Of a stretch of DNA of 16,989 nucleotides, positions 1-6,069 are shown one piece after another. The stretch is from positions 1 through 16,989 of the forward strand of contig JAWOGQ010000029.1 of assembly GCA_046496745.1 (NCBI GenBank), given 5' to 3'. This DNA comes from JBNJGT01 sp046496745. GTDB taxonomy: Archaea > Nanobdellota > Nanobdellia > Woesearchaeales > JACJVW01. A model generated the notes under the pieces. It did no database searches. It was not told where the DNA came from and was given only the letters and a program-made list of their open reading frames with translations. Made by a program: the position numbers and the translations under genes. Within the stretch, counting starts at the first letter, position 1. The number at the start of each line of letters is the position of its first letter.

Positions 1-501
1 ACAGATACAGGAAAAAAGAACCTGAAAAGCCTGAAAGAAAGGTTTCCCGAACATAATATAATCGGGTGTTCAGCTGAATCTGAACTGGCACTGAAGGAAG
101 CTGCAAAGCATGGAATGATAGAGTACGTGCCAGGAGACAGATCTTTCAGTGAGAAAGGAGAGTTGACAGATGCCCAGAAGAAAGGGCTTGAATTCATAAA
201 ATCAATGCTTGAAGACCAGGGTGAGACTGGTGTCCAGAAAATCCTTGATGCTGCAGTTTTTGAGGTACTGGAATATATTGCAATCTTTCCGGGAGGTGTC
301 AACCGCCTGACTGATTCTGACGGAAATGTCTTGCCGGATTGCTTCCTGATGCCTGCAGATACAACCGCTCTTGATTTTGCATACAGGCTGCACACGGATT
401 TCGGGAAGAACTTTATCAAGGCTCTTGATGTGAGAACAAAGAAACCTGTTGCAAAAGATCAGGTGCTAAAACATAGAGATATCCTGGAAATCAAGACCTG
501 A
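1..501 (+). CDS. ychF: YchF/Obg-family GTPase with TGS domain, C-terminal part (5' end outside window)
   Basis: Frame 1 is open from the first base to the TGA at 499-501, giving 166 residues of the C-terminal half of a GTPase; the ATG at 115 is internal, because coding sequence continues upstream of it. The segment reading IIGCSAESELALKEAAKHG and the later VPGD, followed by GVQKILDAAVF, match the helical region of archaeal YchF-like proteins. The last 70-80 residues (from about FPGGVNRLTDSDGNVLPD to the end) form a TGS domain, with the typical DTTALDFAYRLHTD core. The nucleotide-binding motifs lie left of the window. YchF/OLA1 proteins bind ATP or GTP and associate with ribosomes; archaeal members are widespread but their exact role is unsettled. 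The 3' end overlaps the convergent Zn-ribbon gene by 11 bp. Confidence 0.88.
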   Translation, partial: TDTGKKNLKSLKERFPEHNIIGCSAESELALKEAAKHGMIEYVPGDRSFSEKGELTDAQKKGLEFIKSMLEDQGETGVQKILDAAVFEVLEYIAIFPGGVNRLTDSDGNVLPDCFLMPADTTALDFAYRLHTDFGKNFIKALDVRTKKPVAKDQVLKHRDILEIKT

Positions 502-862
502 AACTCTTTGATATGTCAACGTAATACTTGCCATCCTCAAGCCTGAAAACAAGCGGCTCGCGCTTGAAAAGATGGGAAAGATCAAGCTCGTACTTGCCGG
601 GCTTAAGAACTCTTATTGCTTCAAGATCAAGAATTACTGGTGCATCTGAATCGATCTGATTGCCTATGAGATCATAGATGTCTTCTTCTATCTGTTTCTT
701 CTCATTATCACTTAGCTTGATGCTGTCAGCGACTTTCTTTGCTTCCTCAAGCTTCTCTTTCTTGACGAAGAAAAACATCTTGCAGCCGCAACTACAGCCC
801 TGGAGAATCTCTTTTGCTCCATCATCATACATCCGTGAACAGCGTACACATTGATGCGGCAT
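491..862 (-). CDS. Archaeal Zn-ribbon protein (DUF2072 / OapC-ArvC-like)
   Basis: A 123-residue protein with an N-terminal zinc ribbon: Cys5 and Cys8 (CVRC) and a Cys-rich knuckle at residues 23-27 (CSCGC). The rest is soluble and charged, with a coiled-coil-prone helix rich in Lys and Glu at about residues 33-62 and a beta-rich C-terminus. Size, cysteine layout and neighbours match the archaeal Zn-ribbon family that sits beside DUF2073 and an Era-like GTPase in many archaeal genomes. The start codon is 1 bp beyond the stop of the DUF2073 gene, so the two are co-transcribed and probably translationally coupled. Molecular function is unknown; the ribbon and GTPase partner suggest RNA or ribosome contact, which is inference. 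It overlaps the convergent ychF stop by 11 bp. Confidence 0.8.
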   Translation of the reverse strand: MPHQCVRCSRMYDDGAKEILQGCSCGCKMFFFVKKEKLEEAKKVADSIKLSDNEKKQIEEDIYDLIGNQIDSDAPVILDLEAIRVLKPGKYELDLSHLFKREPLVFRLEDGKYYVDISKSFRS

Positions 863-863
863 T

Positions 864-1238
864 TTATTTTTTCTTTTTTTCCTGTGTCAGGAGCTCAATC
901 TTGGAGGGATCTTTCTTTATCTCCTTGACGACTGAGGCCGGACCTATTATTGTCATGCCCTGGCGATCTCCCAGAAGAAGATTGCTCAGCAATTTCCTGA
1001 ATGCTCCCGTGGAATCACCCGGGTCGATGGTTGCAATCTCGATACCTGTGAAATCTGCATTTATCTCTTCCATTGTGGCCTTGATCAGCTCTTTTTCCTC
1101 ATCACGCTTAAGCCTTCCCTGGAGAAGAACGATCTTATCTTCCTTGGAGATAGTCAGGAGTTTACGTATGCGGCCTACTGAACTCAAATGTTCGATCTCA
1201 CTGTATGGTACGATTTGTAAAGTAATCATGGTCTTCAT
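864..1238 (-). CDS. DUF2073 family protein
   Basis: A 124-residue soluble protein starting MKTMITLQIVPYSEIEHLSS, ending in a lysine run (EKKKKK). The segment VLLQGRLKRDEEKELIKATME and the central IATIDPG with a following FRKLLSNLLLGDRQGMTIIGPA are typical of the conserved archaeal DUF2073 family, always found near an Era-like GTPase and a Zn-ribbon protein. No enzyme motif or membrane segment is visible. The start overlaps the last codon and stop of the upstream GTPase gene by 4 bp, and the downstream Zn-ribbon start follows 1 bp after its stop, so all three genes form one translational unit. Its function is not known; a GTPase partner or adaptor role is a guess from gene order. Confidence 0.8.
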   Translation of the reverse strand: MKTMITLQIVPYSEIEHLSSVGRIRKLLTISKEDKIVLLQGRLKRDEEKELIKATMEEINADFTGIEIATIDPGDSTGAFRKLLSNLLLGDRQGMTIIGPASVVKEIKKDPSKIELLTQEKKKK

Positions 1239-1867
1239 CTCGCGATCTTGAAAAGGGTCTCATAGAAATCATTCATGTGATTCCCGTACTTGGCTGAAAC
1301 ACCCACCACTTCGTATTGGGGAAAGGCGTCCTTAACCCTTTCAAGCTTTGCTTTCTTCAGGTCGACCTTGTTTGCAACTATCAGGACTGGGATGTCACGG
1401 GCCTGCAGGTTTCCTATGATCGTTATGTTAACCTGGCTCATAGGGTCTATGGTGGCGTCCAGGACAATTATGACAAGGTCCATGTTGTCAAGCCACTTGA
1501 TGGCGTCGATTATTCCCTTGGTGGCTTCCTTTGCACGGGCCTTGGACTCGTCCTCGTCCATGCCTTTCTTCACGAAGTCCTCATAGTCTATACGGGTTGC
1601 AATACCAGGGGTATCAACAAGATTGAATGTCAGCTCTCGTCCCTTTGACTTGATGCTGACCTGTTCTTTTATCTGTATCTCACGGGTCTCGTGGGCTACA
1701 TTGGATGTTGAACCCATCTCTTCACCAAGCCAGTCCTTACAGATCTGGTTTGCAAGGGTTGTCTTCCCACCATTAGGAGGACCATATAGACCTAGCTTGA
1801 CGTGTTTCTTCTTCTTGAAGATATTTAGCATGAATTTATTCATCAATCGCCTAAATGTTTTGATCAT
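1235..1867 (-). CDS. Era-like GTP-binding protein
   Basis: A small P-loop GTPase of about 210 residues with a basic, hydrophobic N-terminal helix (residues 1-21: MIKTFRRLMNKF then a KKKK stretch). GTP-binding motifs occur in order: G1 GPPNGGKT at 29-36, a Thr-containing switch I near STSNVAHETRE, G3 DTPG, G4 NKVD and G5 SAK. The length and the archaeal N-terminus match the Era-like GTPases encoded with DUF2073 and a Zn-ribbon protein. It lacks the KH domain of bacterial Era. I chose the ATG at 1867 over an in-frame start 66 bp further upstream. A GGTGGT ribosome-binding-like motif (1871-1876) directly precedes 1867, and a TATA-like AAATTATTTAAA lies about 40 bp upstream inside the longer reading frame. 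It is the first gene of the three-gene operon. Confidence 0.85.
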   Translation of the reverse strand: MIKTFRRLMNKFMLNIFKKKKHVKLGLYGPPNGGKTTLANQICKDWLGEEMGSTSNVAHETREIQIKEQVSIKSKGRELTFNLVDTPGIATRIDYEDFVKKGMDEDESKARAKEATKGIIDAIKWLDNMDLVIIVLDATIDPMSQVNITIIGNLQARDIPVLIVANKVDLKKAKLERVKDAFPQYEVVGVSAKYGNHMNDFYETLFKIAR

Positions 1868-2148
1868 ATAACCACCACTGCTGAATTTTAGGTATTCACT
1901 GTGTTTAAATAATTTTCTATGCTGGACAGTCAAAAGAAAGGTTTGAAAGTAAAGTTAAATTCTATTTTTTAGAATTATTTTTGTATATTTTCTGTTTTTT
2001 TAAGTTTTTTATGTAAATCATTGGATTTCTTAGAGTTATACGTTTAATTTTTATTAAATTTTTAGTTATTTTTGATTTTATCTATATTCTAAAGGCAATA
2101 TTAGAAATTGTAGAAAAGCTTTTATATTCTTAGGATAAAATTATTCAC
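1868..2148. other. AT-rich divergent intergenic region with two hairpins
   Basis: This 281-bp gap lies between the Era-like GTPase (minus) and rsmI (plus) and holds no plausible gene. It carries a minus-strand TATA-like element near 1904-1916 and a plus-strand TTTTATATT near 2120-2128. Two inverted repeats stand out. One is AATTCTA-(T5)-TAGAATT at 1958-1976, and the other is TTTAAT-(T4)-ATTAAA at 2043-2058. Both are followed by T-rich sequence on the plus strand, so they look like terminators on that strand, yet no plus-strand gene ends here. Base composition is far more AT-rich than the flanking genes, as expected for a promoter region. Confidence 0.6.
2120..2128 (+). promoter_or_regulatory. 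TATA-like box for rsmI
   Basis: TTTTATATT is centred about 25 bp upstream of the rsmI ATG (2149). That is the usual archaeal distance from TATA box to transcription start, and no Shine-Dalgarno motif lies between them. The transcript is therefore probably leaderless, starting at or very near the ATG. Confidence 0.6.
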
Positions 2149-2814
2149 ATGCTTTACCTGGTACCTACACCCATCGGCAACAGGGAGGATATCACCTATA
2201 GGGCTGTAAGGATCATGGGAGAAGCAGACCTTGTTGCATGCGAGGATACAAGGAGGACAGGATTGCTCCTGAAACATCACGGAATAAAAAACAAGCTTGA
2301 GTCATTCCATGAGCACAACGAGAAGAGAAAGATTCCAAGACTCATGGAGCTATTGAGAGAAAAAAAGACGATCGCGCTTGTGACGGATTCAGGGATGCCA
2401 TCTATATCAGACCCGGGAGTAACGCTGGTACGCGCATGCAGGAAAGAGGGTATTGAGGTTAGCGCACTGCCGGGACCAAGCGCTTTTGTCACAGCGATTT
2501 CAGGATCAGGGTTTCCGACCCATGCAGTAAGTTTTTATGGGTTTGTTCCAAAAAAACAGGGAAGGCGAGAGGAGTTCTTTCGATCCCTGAAGGACAGGCA
2601 GGAAACAATCACATGTTATGAATCACCATATAGAATACAAAAGACCCTTGCGATCATAGAGAAGCACTTGCCGGGATGGCAGGTATGCGTATGCAGGGAG
2701 ATCTCAAAGAGATTTGAGGAATATGCAATAGGCACAGCAGCTGAATTACAAGACAAGATAAAGCCAAAAGGAGAATTTGTGCTGGTATTACACTCGCAGG
2801 GAATGGCCTCCTGA
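2149..2814 (+). CDS. rsmI: 16S rRNA (cytidine-2'-O)-methyltransferase RsmI, short form
   Basis: A 221-residue SAM-dependent methyltransferase of the tetrapyrrole-methylase fold. Family motifs appear in order: VPTPIGNREDIT at residues 5-16, ACEDTRRTG at about 30-38, TDSGMPSISDPG at about 79-90 (the SAM site, usually SDAGTPxISDPG), ALPGPSA near 106-112, YGFVPKK, and YESPYR. In bacteria RsmI 2'-O-methylates C1402 of 16S rRNA in the decoding centre. Bacterial RsmI is about 280-290 residues; this one stops right after the catalytic domain (GEFVLVLH) and lacks the C-terminal HTH-like extension. It is a bacterial-type gene in an archaeal context, so transfer is likely; the target in this organism is unproven. 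It is followed by an Lrp-type regulator 51 bp downstream. Confidence 0.9.
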   Translation: MLYLVPTPIGNREDITYRAVRIMGEADLVACEDTRRTGLLLKHHGIKNKLESFHEHNEKRKIPRLMELLREKKTIALVTDSGMPSISDPGVTLVRACRKEGIEVSALPGPSAFVTAISGSGFPTHAVSFYGFVPKKQGRREEFFRSLKDRQETITCYESPYRIQKTLAIIEKHLPGWQVCVCREISKRFEEYAIGTAAELQDKIKPKGEFVLVLHSQGMAS

Positions 2815-2821
2815 CGCTACC

Positions 2822-2847
2822 CCCCCAGGATATTCGTTCTTTGGGGG
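2822..2847 (+). other. GC-rich hairpin between rsmI and the Lrp-type gene
   Basis: CCCCCA (2822-2827) can pair with TGGGGG (2842-2847) around a 14-nt loop. It lies just after the rsmI stop and 18 bp before the Lrp-type start. No T-run follows, so a classic terminator is not supported; it may be an attenuating or mRNA-stabilising element, or chance. Confidence 0.35.
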
Positions 2848-2865
2848 CCATTTCCTACCCCTACA

Positions 2866-3273
2866 ATGGAATTGGATGAGAAAGACCTTCGGATAATCGA
2901 AGCACTGCAAGAGGATGCAAGAGCTACCATTAAATGGATTTCCCACAAGACCGGGATCAAGCAATCAACCGTGCATCAAAGGATGCAAAGGCTAATAAGA
3001 GAAGGTGTCATCGAGAGGTTCAGCGTAACCTTAAGCCCTGAGTTCAGTGAACAGAAGATACTCCTTTTTTTAGGTGTTGAAAAACCGCTTCCAAAGCAGG
3101 CCTTGCAGGACAAGAGGATAACCGAGGCTTTCTCAGTCTCAGGGGAATACGATCTTGTAATGAAGGTGCATGTCAAAGATATCTCTGAATTCAGCACATT
3201 TCTTTCAGAACTAAAAAGCAATTATCATATCATAAGCAGCTCAAGCGTTATCTGCCTTTCATCACTTAAGTAA
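2866..3273 (+). CDS. Lrp/AsnC-family transcriptional regulator
   Basis: A 135-residue protein with the standard Lrp/AsnC plan. The N-terminal winged HTH spans about residues 1-50: MELDEKDLRIIEALQEDAR, then KWISHKTGIKQSTVHQRMQRLIREGVI, where the recognition helix is STVHQRMQRL. A C-terminal RAM-like alpha/beta domain follows (GEYDLVMKVHVKDISEFSTFL). Such proteins are DNA-binding octamers or dimers that sense amino acids or act as feast/famine regulators; the ligand here cannot be told. No TATA box or clear ribosome-binding site lies in the GC-rich gap upstream, so it is probably co-transcribed with rsmI. Its 3' end overlaps the convergent helicase gene by 12 bp. Confidence 0.9.
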   Translation: MELDEKDLRIIEALQEDARATIKWISHKTGIKQSTVHQRMQRLIREGVIERFSVTLSPEFSEQKILLFLGVEKPLPKQALQDKRITEAFSVSGEYDLVMKVHVKDISEFSTFLSELKSNYHIISSSSVICLSSLK

Positions 3274-5061
3274 CTTTTCAACACCAGGTGTTATGAATCT
3301 TGTCTTCTGGCCGGTATAAGTAACGTGAAGCTCTTTGTGAGCCCGGCTCAAAGCAACATAGAGGAGACGGCGTTCTTCCTCATCCTTATCATAATCCTCT
3401 ACCTTGATTGCGTCAAGTATAGGGTGGTCTGATGCCTTGCAGGGATAGTTGAGGAAACTGCAGCCTATGGCAAATACGACTTCTGCCTCAAGGCCTTTTA
3501 TGGAATGGACTGTTGAAAGTACAACCTGGTCAGGTGAAGGGATCTCGTTGCCATCCTCTGATTTGTGAAGGTGCCTGATGTTCCTTTGCTTCAGGTAATC
3601 TGAAAGGTCTTTTAGCTGCTTGTTTGTCCTTGCAAGGATGAAGATCTGGTTTCTAGGGCATTCTTTCTTCAGGAGGGTCTTTATGACAAAGTCAAACTCT
3701 TCTTCCTGGGTATCGAACTTTTTCATGCTGGTTGTTCCGCCGTTTCTCGTGCTCTTGAGATCTGGAAGTTTCATGGGTTTTATTGCTGAGTTTATGGCGT
3801 TGACTATGCGCTCTCTTGAACGGTAATTGTCGGTCAGGCTTATCACTTCTGAATCTTCATAGCGCTCCGGAAACTCAAGTATGTATTTTATCTTTGAACC
3901 GCGCCAGCCATAGATGGACTGCCGGGGGTCGCCAACACAGAAGAGGTTACTGGGAGCTAGTATGTCAAGCAATTCCATCTGCTGTGAATTGACGTCCTGG
4001 AACTCGTCTACCAGGATGTGATCAAAAGAAGGAACATAGGAGGGATAAGACCTGAAGAAATTTATGCAGTCCAGGAGCTGATCAGTGTAATCGCGAAGGC
4101 CTCTCTTTTGCATGGTGTCGTGCATCTCTTTGCAGATGGGCATCATGAATCCGTATTCCTGCTGATGAAGCTCATCAAAGGGAACATTCTCAAGCTTGCA
4201 GAGGTCAATCACTGAAAAACAATCATTGAGAAAGATCATGGAAAGCTTGTCTTTACCCTGCTTTAGTTTTGTCTTGCTGAAATAATTGTTGAGGACATAG
4301 TCCATGCTGATGTTTTGCTTTTGCAGGACATGGTTAAGAAGCCTGATCTTGTCCTTGAATGATATGACTGCTGTCTTTTGCTTGTAGATGACATCCTCAA
4401 ATGTGGAGAGGTATTTCTCGCAGAAAGAATTGAATGTGTGGATAGCTACCTTGTCTGAATCAACACGGTTCTGCATCTCTTCTCTTGCCTTTCGGGTGAA
4501 GGTTATTGCAAGAATCCTGCGGGGCTTTACAGAGCGGTAGCGCATCAGGAAATCAATCCTCTTGGTAAGGACGGTTGTCTTTCCTGTACCTGCGCCTGCA
4601 ACGCACAGGATGTTTTGTGCGTTGGAGATGATTGCTTTTTTCTGGGAATCGTTGTAATAGGAAAGATAGGGTTCAAGGGCAGTGAAGCACTGGCGTTCTT
4701 CATCTGTTATGTTAGTTGTAAAGGTGCGCATACTTGCGGGCTGCTTGTTCAGGGCTTCTGCCATCTTTGGATCAACAAGCTCGTAGTCGCCCTTCTTGGT
4801 GCGGGTCAGAACACGATAATGGGTGCCTTCTATTGTTGTTACCTCAACAAGCTTGTGTTTCAGGAGCAGGTCTATTATCTCTTCAACCTCCTGGGGCTGG
4901 TAGAGTTCAAAATAACCGAAGGTCCGGCGCTTGTCAAGCCTGTTCCTTTTTATTGAAGGGTTTGAATCTATGCCCCGCAAATAGTCGATCAAAAGCTTTT
5001 TCCCGACGTTGAAAGGAAGATCTGTGAAAGCCCTGAGAACAGGGATGTATTCGATGCCCAT
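3262..5061 (-). CDS. UvrD/PcrA-like superfamily 1 DNA helicase with N-terminal RQC-like domain
   Basis: A 599-residue SF1A helicase. Motifs appear in order: Walker A AGAGTGKTT (K161), motif Ia ITFTRKAREEM near 186-196, Walker B/motif II VDEFQD (351-356), motif III GDPRQSIYGWRG (377-388), motif IV NYRS (412-415), motif V VVLSTVHSIKGLEAE (513-527), and motif VI RRLLYVALSRAH (564-575). It is a 3'-5' ATP-driven DNA unwinding enzyme expected in repair or fork processing. Residues 1-100 precede the helicase core and resemble the winged-helix RQC domain of RecQ (NVGKKLLIDYLRG, then TFGYFELY and LVEVTTIEGTHYRVLTRTKKG), an arrangement like Bacillus YjcD. It is shorter than full PcrA/UvrD because subdomain 2B is reduced. 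A TATA-like ATTATTTAAG about 27 bp before the ATG suggests a leaderless transcript; this box overlaps the stop region of the upstream radical SAM gene. Confidence 0.88.
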   Translation of the reverse strand: MGIEYIPVLRAFTDLPFNVGKKLLIDYLRGIDSNPSIKRNRLDKRRTFGYFELYQPQEVEEIIDLLLKHKLVEVTTIEGTHYRVLTRTKKGDYELVDPKMAEALNKQPASMRTFTTNITDEERQCFTALEPYLSYYNDSQKKAIISNAQNILCVAGAGTGKTTVLTKRIDFLMRYRSVKPRRILAITFTRKAREEMQNRVDSDKVAIHTFNSFCEKYLSTFEDVIYKQKTAVISFKDKIRLLNHVLQKQNISMDYVLNNYFSKTKLKQGKDKLSMIFLNDCFSVIDLCKLENVPFDELHQQEYGFMMPICKEMHDTMQKRGLRDYTDQLLDCINFFRSYPSYVPSFDHILVDEFQDVNSQQMELLDILAPSNLFCVGDPRQSIYGWRGSKIKYILEFPERYEDSEVISLTDNYRSRERIVNAINSAIKPMKLPDLKSTRNGGTTSMKKFDTQEEEFDFVIKTLLKKECPRNQIFILARTNKQLKDLSDYLKQRNIRHLHKSEDGNEIPSPDQVVLSTVHSIKGLEAEVVFAIGCSFLNYPCKASDHPILDAIKVEDYDKDEEERRLLYVALSRAHKELHVTYTGQKTRFITPGVEKLLK

Positions 5062-5083
5062 AGGATTGGCTAAGAAAGGTCTG

Positions 5084-5093
5084 CTTAAATAAT
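5084..5093 (-). promoter_or_regulatory. TATA-like box for the UvrD-like helicase gene
   Basis: Read on the minus strand, ATTATTTAAG is centred about 27 bp upstream of the helicase ATG (5061), with no ribosome-binding site between. It lies across the stop codon of the radical SAM gene, so the helicase can be transcribed separately from that gene. Confidence 0.5.
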
Positions 5094-5996
5094 TTTTGAA
5101 CCGTAGGTTGTAATCTTTTTGGCTATTAGGTCACGGGTTTTTTGGTCAAAGGGGAGGTCTTCAATCTCTTTTCTTGTGAAATCAGGCCTTTGAGTGAGAA
5201 TACTGTGGAACTCTGCAACTTTCTCGATTTCCTCTTTCACCAACCTGCCGGTATCGGTGCCAAGAATCTTTAATGCAGGAAGCTTGGTGATATTGTCTGC
5301 GCCTGCAGTAATAAGACGGGAATAGTAACTTATCTTGTCAGACCAGGCGCCTGCCACGATATCTATATGAGGGAATGCTTTTCTCACTGAGCTGATCCAC
5401 CATTCATAATAATCTATGGAAGGGGAGGATCTGAAGGGTGTACCTGGGTGAGGGTTAAGCGCATAGAAAGTAATCTTATCTATTGAATAGGTCTTCAGAT
5501 ACCTTAGAAGATATTCAAGATCATCTCTTGTCTCACCAAGACCTATGATAAGGGTCACTGCTTTTTTAAGGCCGAGAATGTCGCATGCCCTAAACATGTT
5601 TTCAATCTCTTCAAGAGGTTTTGAGGGACACACCTTTTCTCTGAGTTCAGGATTTGCGCATTCAAGGGTCCCTGCAACACCGCATATGTGAGGAAGAAAA
5701 GAAGATAGTTCCTCTTCTGAAAGAGCTCCCATATTCAGCCATTGCTTTTCACCTGTTATTGCATGGATGCCCCTGGTAATCTCTATCAATTCATCAAGAT
5801 CATATGAATCATAACCACCCGAGATGAATTCTATGGGCCAGTTGCACTTATGAGAGATCATAGCTTCTGCATATACTGATTCTTTTCTCCTGCGGGATTT
5901 CTTAGGAGAGGTTTTCAGTGTGGACATGTAACAGAAGGTGCAATCCCTTCTTGAACAATACCAGCTCAGAAACAAGGCTCTTTCGAATCTTACCAT
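5085..5996 (-). CDS. Radical SAM protein with CX4CX2C cluster motif
   Basis: A 303-residue radical SAM enzyme. The N-terminal cluster motif is WYCSRRDCTFCYMS, with Cys14, Cys19 and Cys22. That spacing is CX4CX2C, one residue longer than the canonical CX3CX2C; the aromatic residue before the last Cys is kept. Further TIM-barrel features are the glycine-rich FISGGYDSYD (GGE-like motif) near 57-66, LIIGLGETRDDL (about 148-159), and ALNPHPGTPF near 179-188. The overall order resembles biotin-synthase-like radical SAM proteins, but the substrate is unknown. It probably binds a 4Fe-4S cluster and cleaves SAM to the 5'-deoxyadenosyl radical. It is divergent from the S-adenosylhomocysteinase gene and just upstream of the helicase gene. 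I keep the ATG at 5996, as a TATA-like element lies about 25-27 bp upstream. Confidence 0.8.
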   Translation of the reverse strand: MVRFERALFLSWYCSRRDCTFCYMSTLKTSPKKSRRRKESVYAEAMISHKCNWPIEFISGGYDSYDLDELIEITRGIHAITGEKQWLNMGALSEEELSSFLPHICGVAGTLECANPELREKVCPSKPLEEIENMFRACDILGLKKAVTLIIGLGETRDDLEYLLRYLKTYSIDKITFYALNPHPGTPFRSSPSIDYYEWWISSVRKAFPHIDIVAGAWSDKISYYSRLITAGADNITKLPALKILGTDTGRLVKEEIEKVAEFHSILTQRPDFTRKEIEDLPFDQKTRDLIAKKITTYGSKII

Positions 5997-6017
5997 TACA
6001 GAAAAGGGCTAAAAGAT

Positions 6018-6063
6018 TCTTTAAATCATTTTAGAAAATTATATTAATGGCCGGAGGAGGAGA
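6018..6063. promoter_or_regulatory. Divergent promoter for radical SAM and ahcY genes, with ahcY ribosome-binding site
   Basis: The 73-bp gap between the two start codons contains TTTAAA at 6020-6025, which is its own reverse complement. On the minus strand it lies about 26 bp from the radical SAM ATG (5996). On the plus strand it would start transcription near 6048, so the purine-rich GGAGGAGGAG (6053-6062) would fall inside the ahcY leader as a strong ribosome-binding site. A second AT-rich box (AAAATTATATTAA, 6035-6047) could also serve the plus strand. The two genes may therefore share one palindromic TATA element, with the minus transcript leaderless and the plus transcript having a short leader. 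Confidence 0.5.
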
Positions 6064-6069
6064 AAAAAT

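Noticed and set aside
864..885. T-rich stretch read as a plus-strand terminator
   Set aside because: It is the antisense of the lysine-rich C-terminus of the DUF2073 protein (EKKKKK), so coding explains it.
814..1251. Plus-strand open frame of 145 codons
   Set aside because: Opposite the DUF2073 gene; its Ser/Phe/Leu-rich translation reflects the antisense of Lys/Glu-rich coding, and no promoter or ribosome-binding site is seen.
1868..1933. Longer Era-like GTPase beginning at 1933
   Set aside because: The extra 22 residues do not look like the family N-terminus, and the extension contains a TATA-like box and the ribosome-binding motif of the ATG at 1867.
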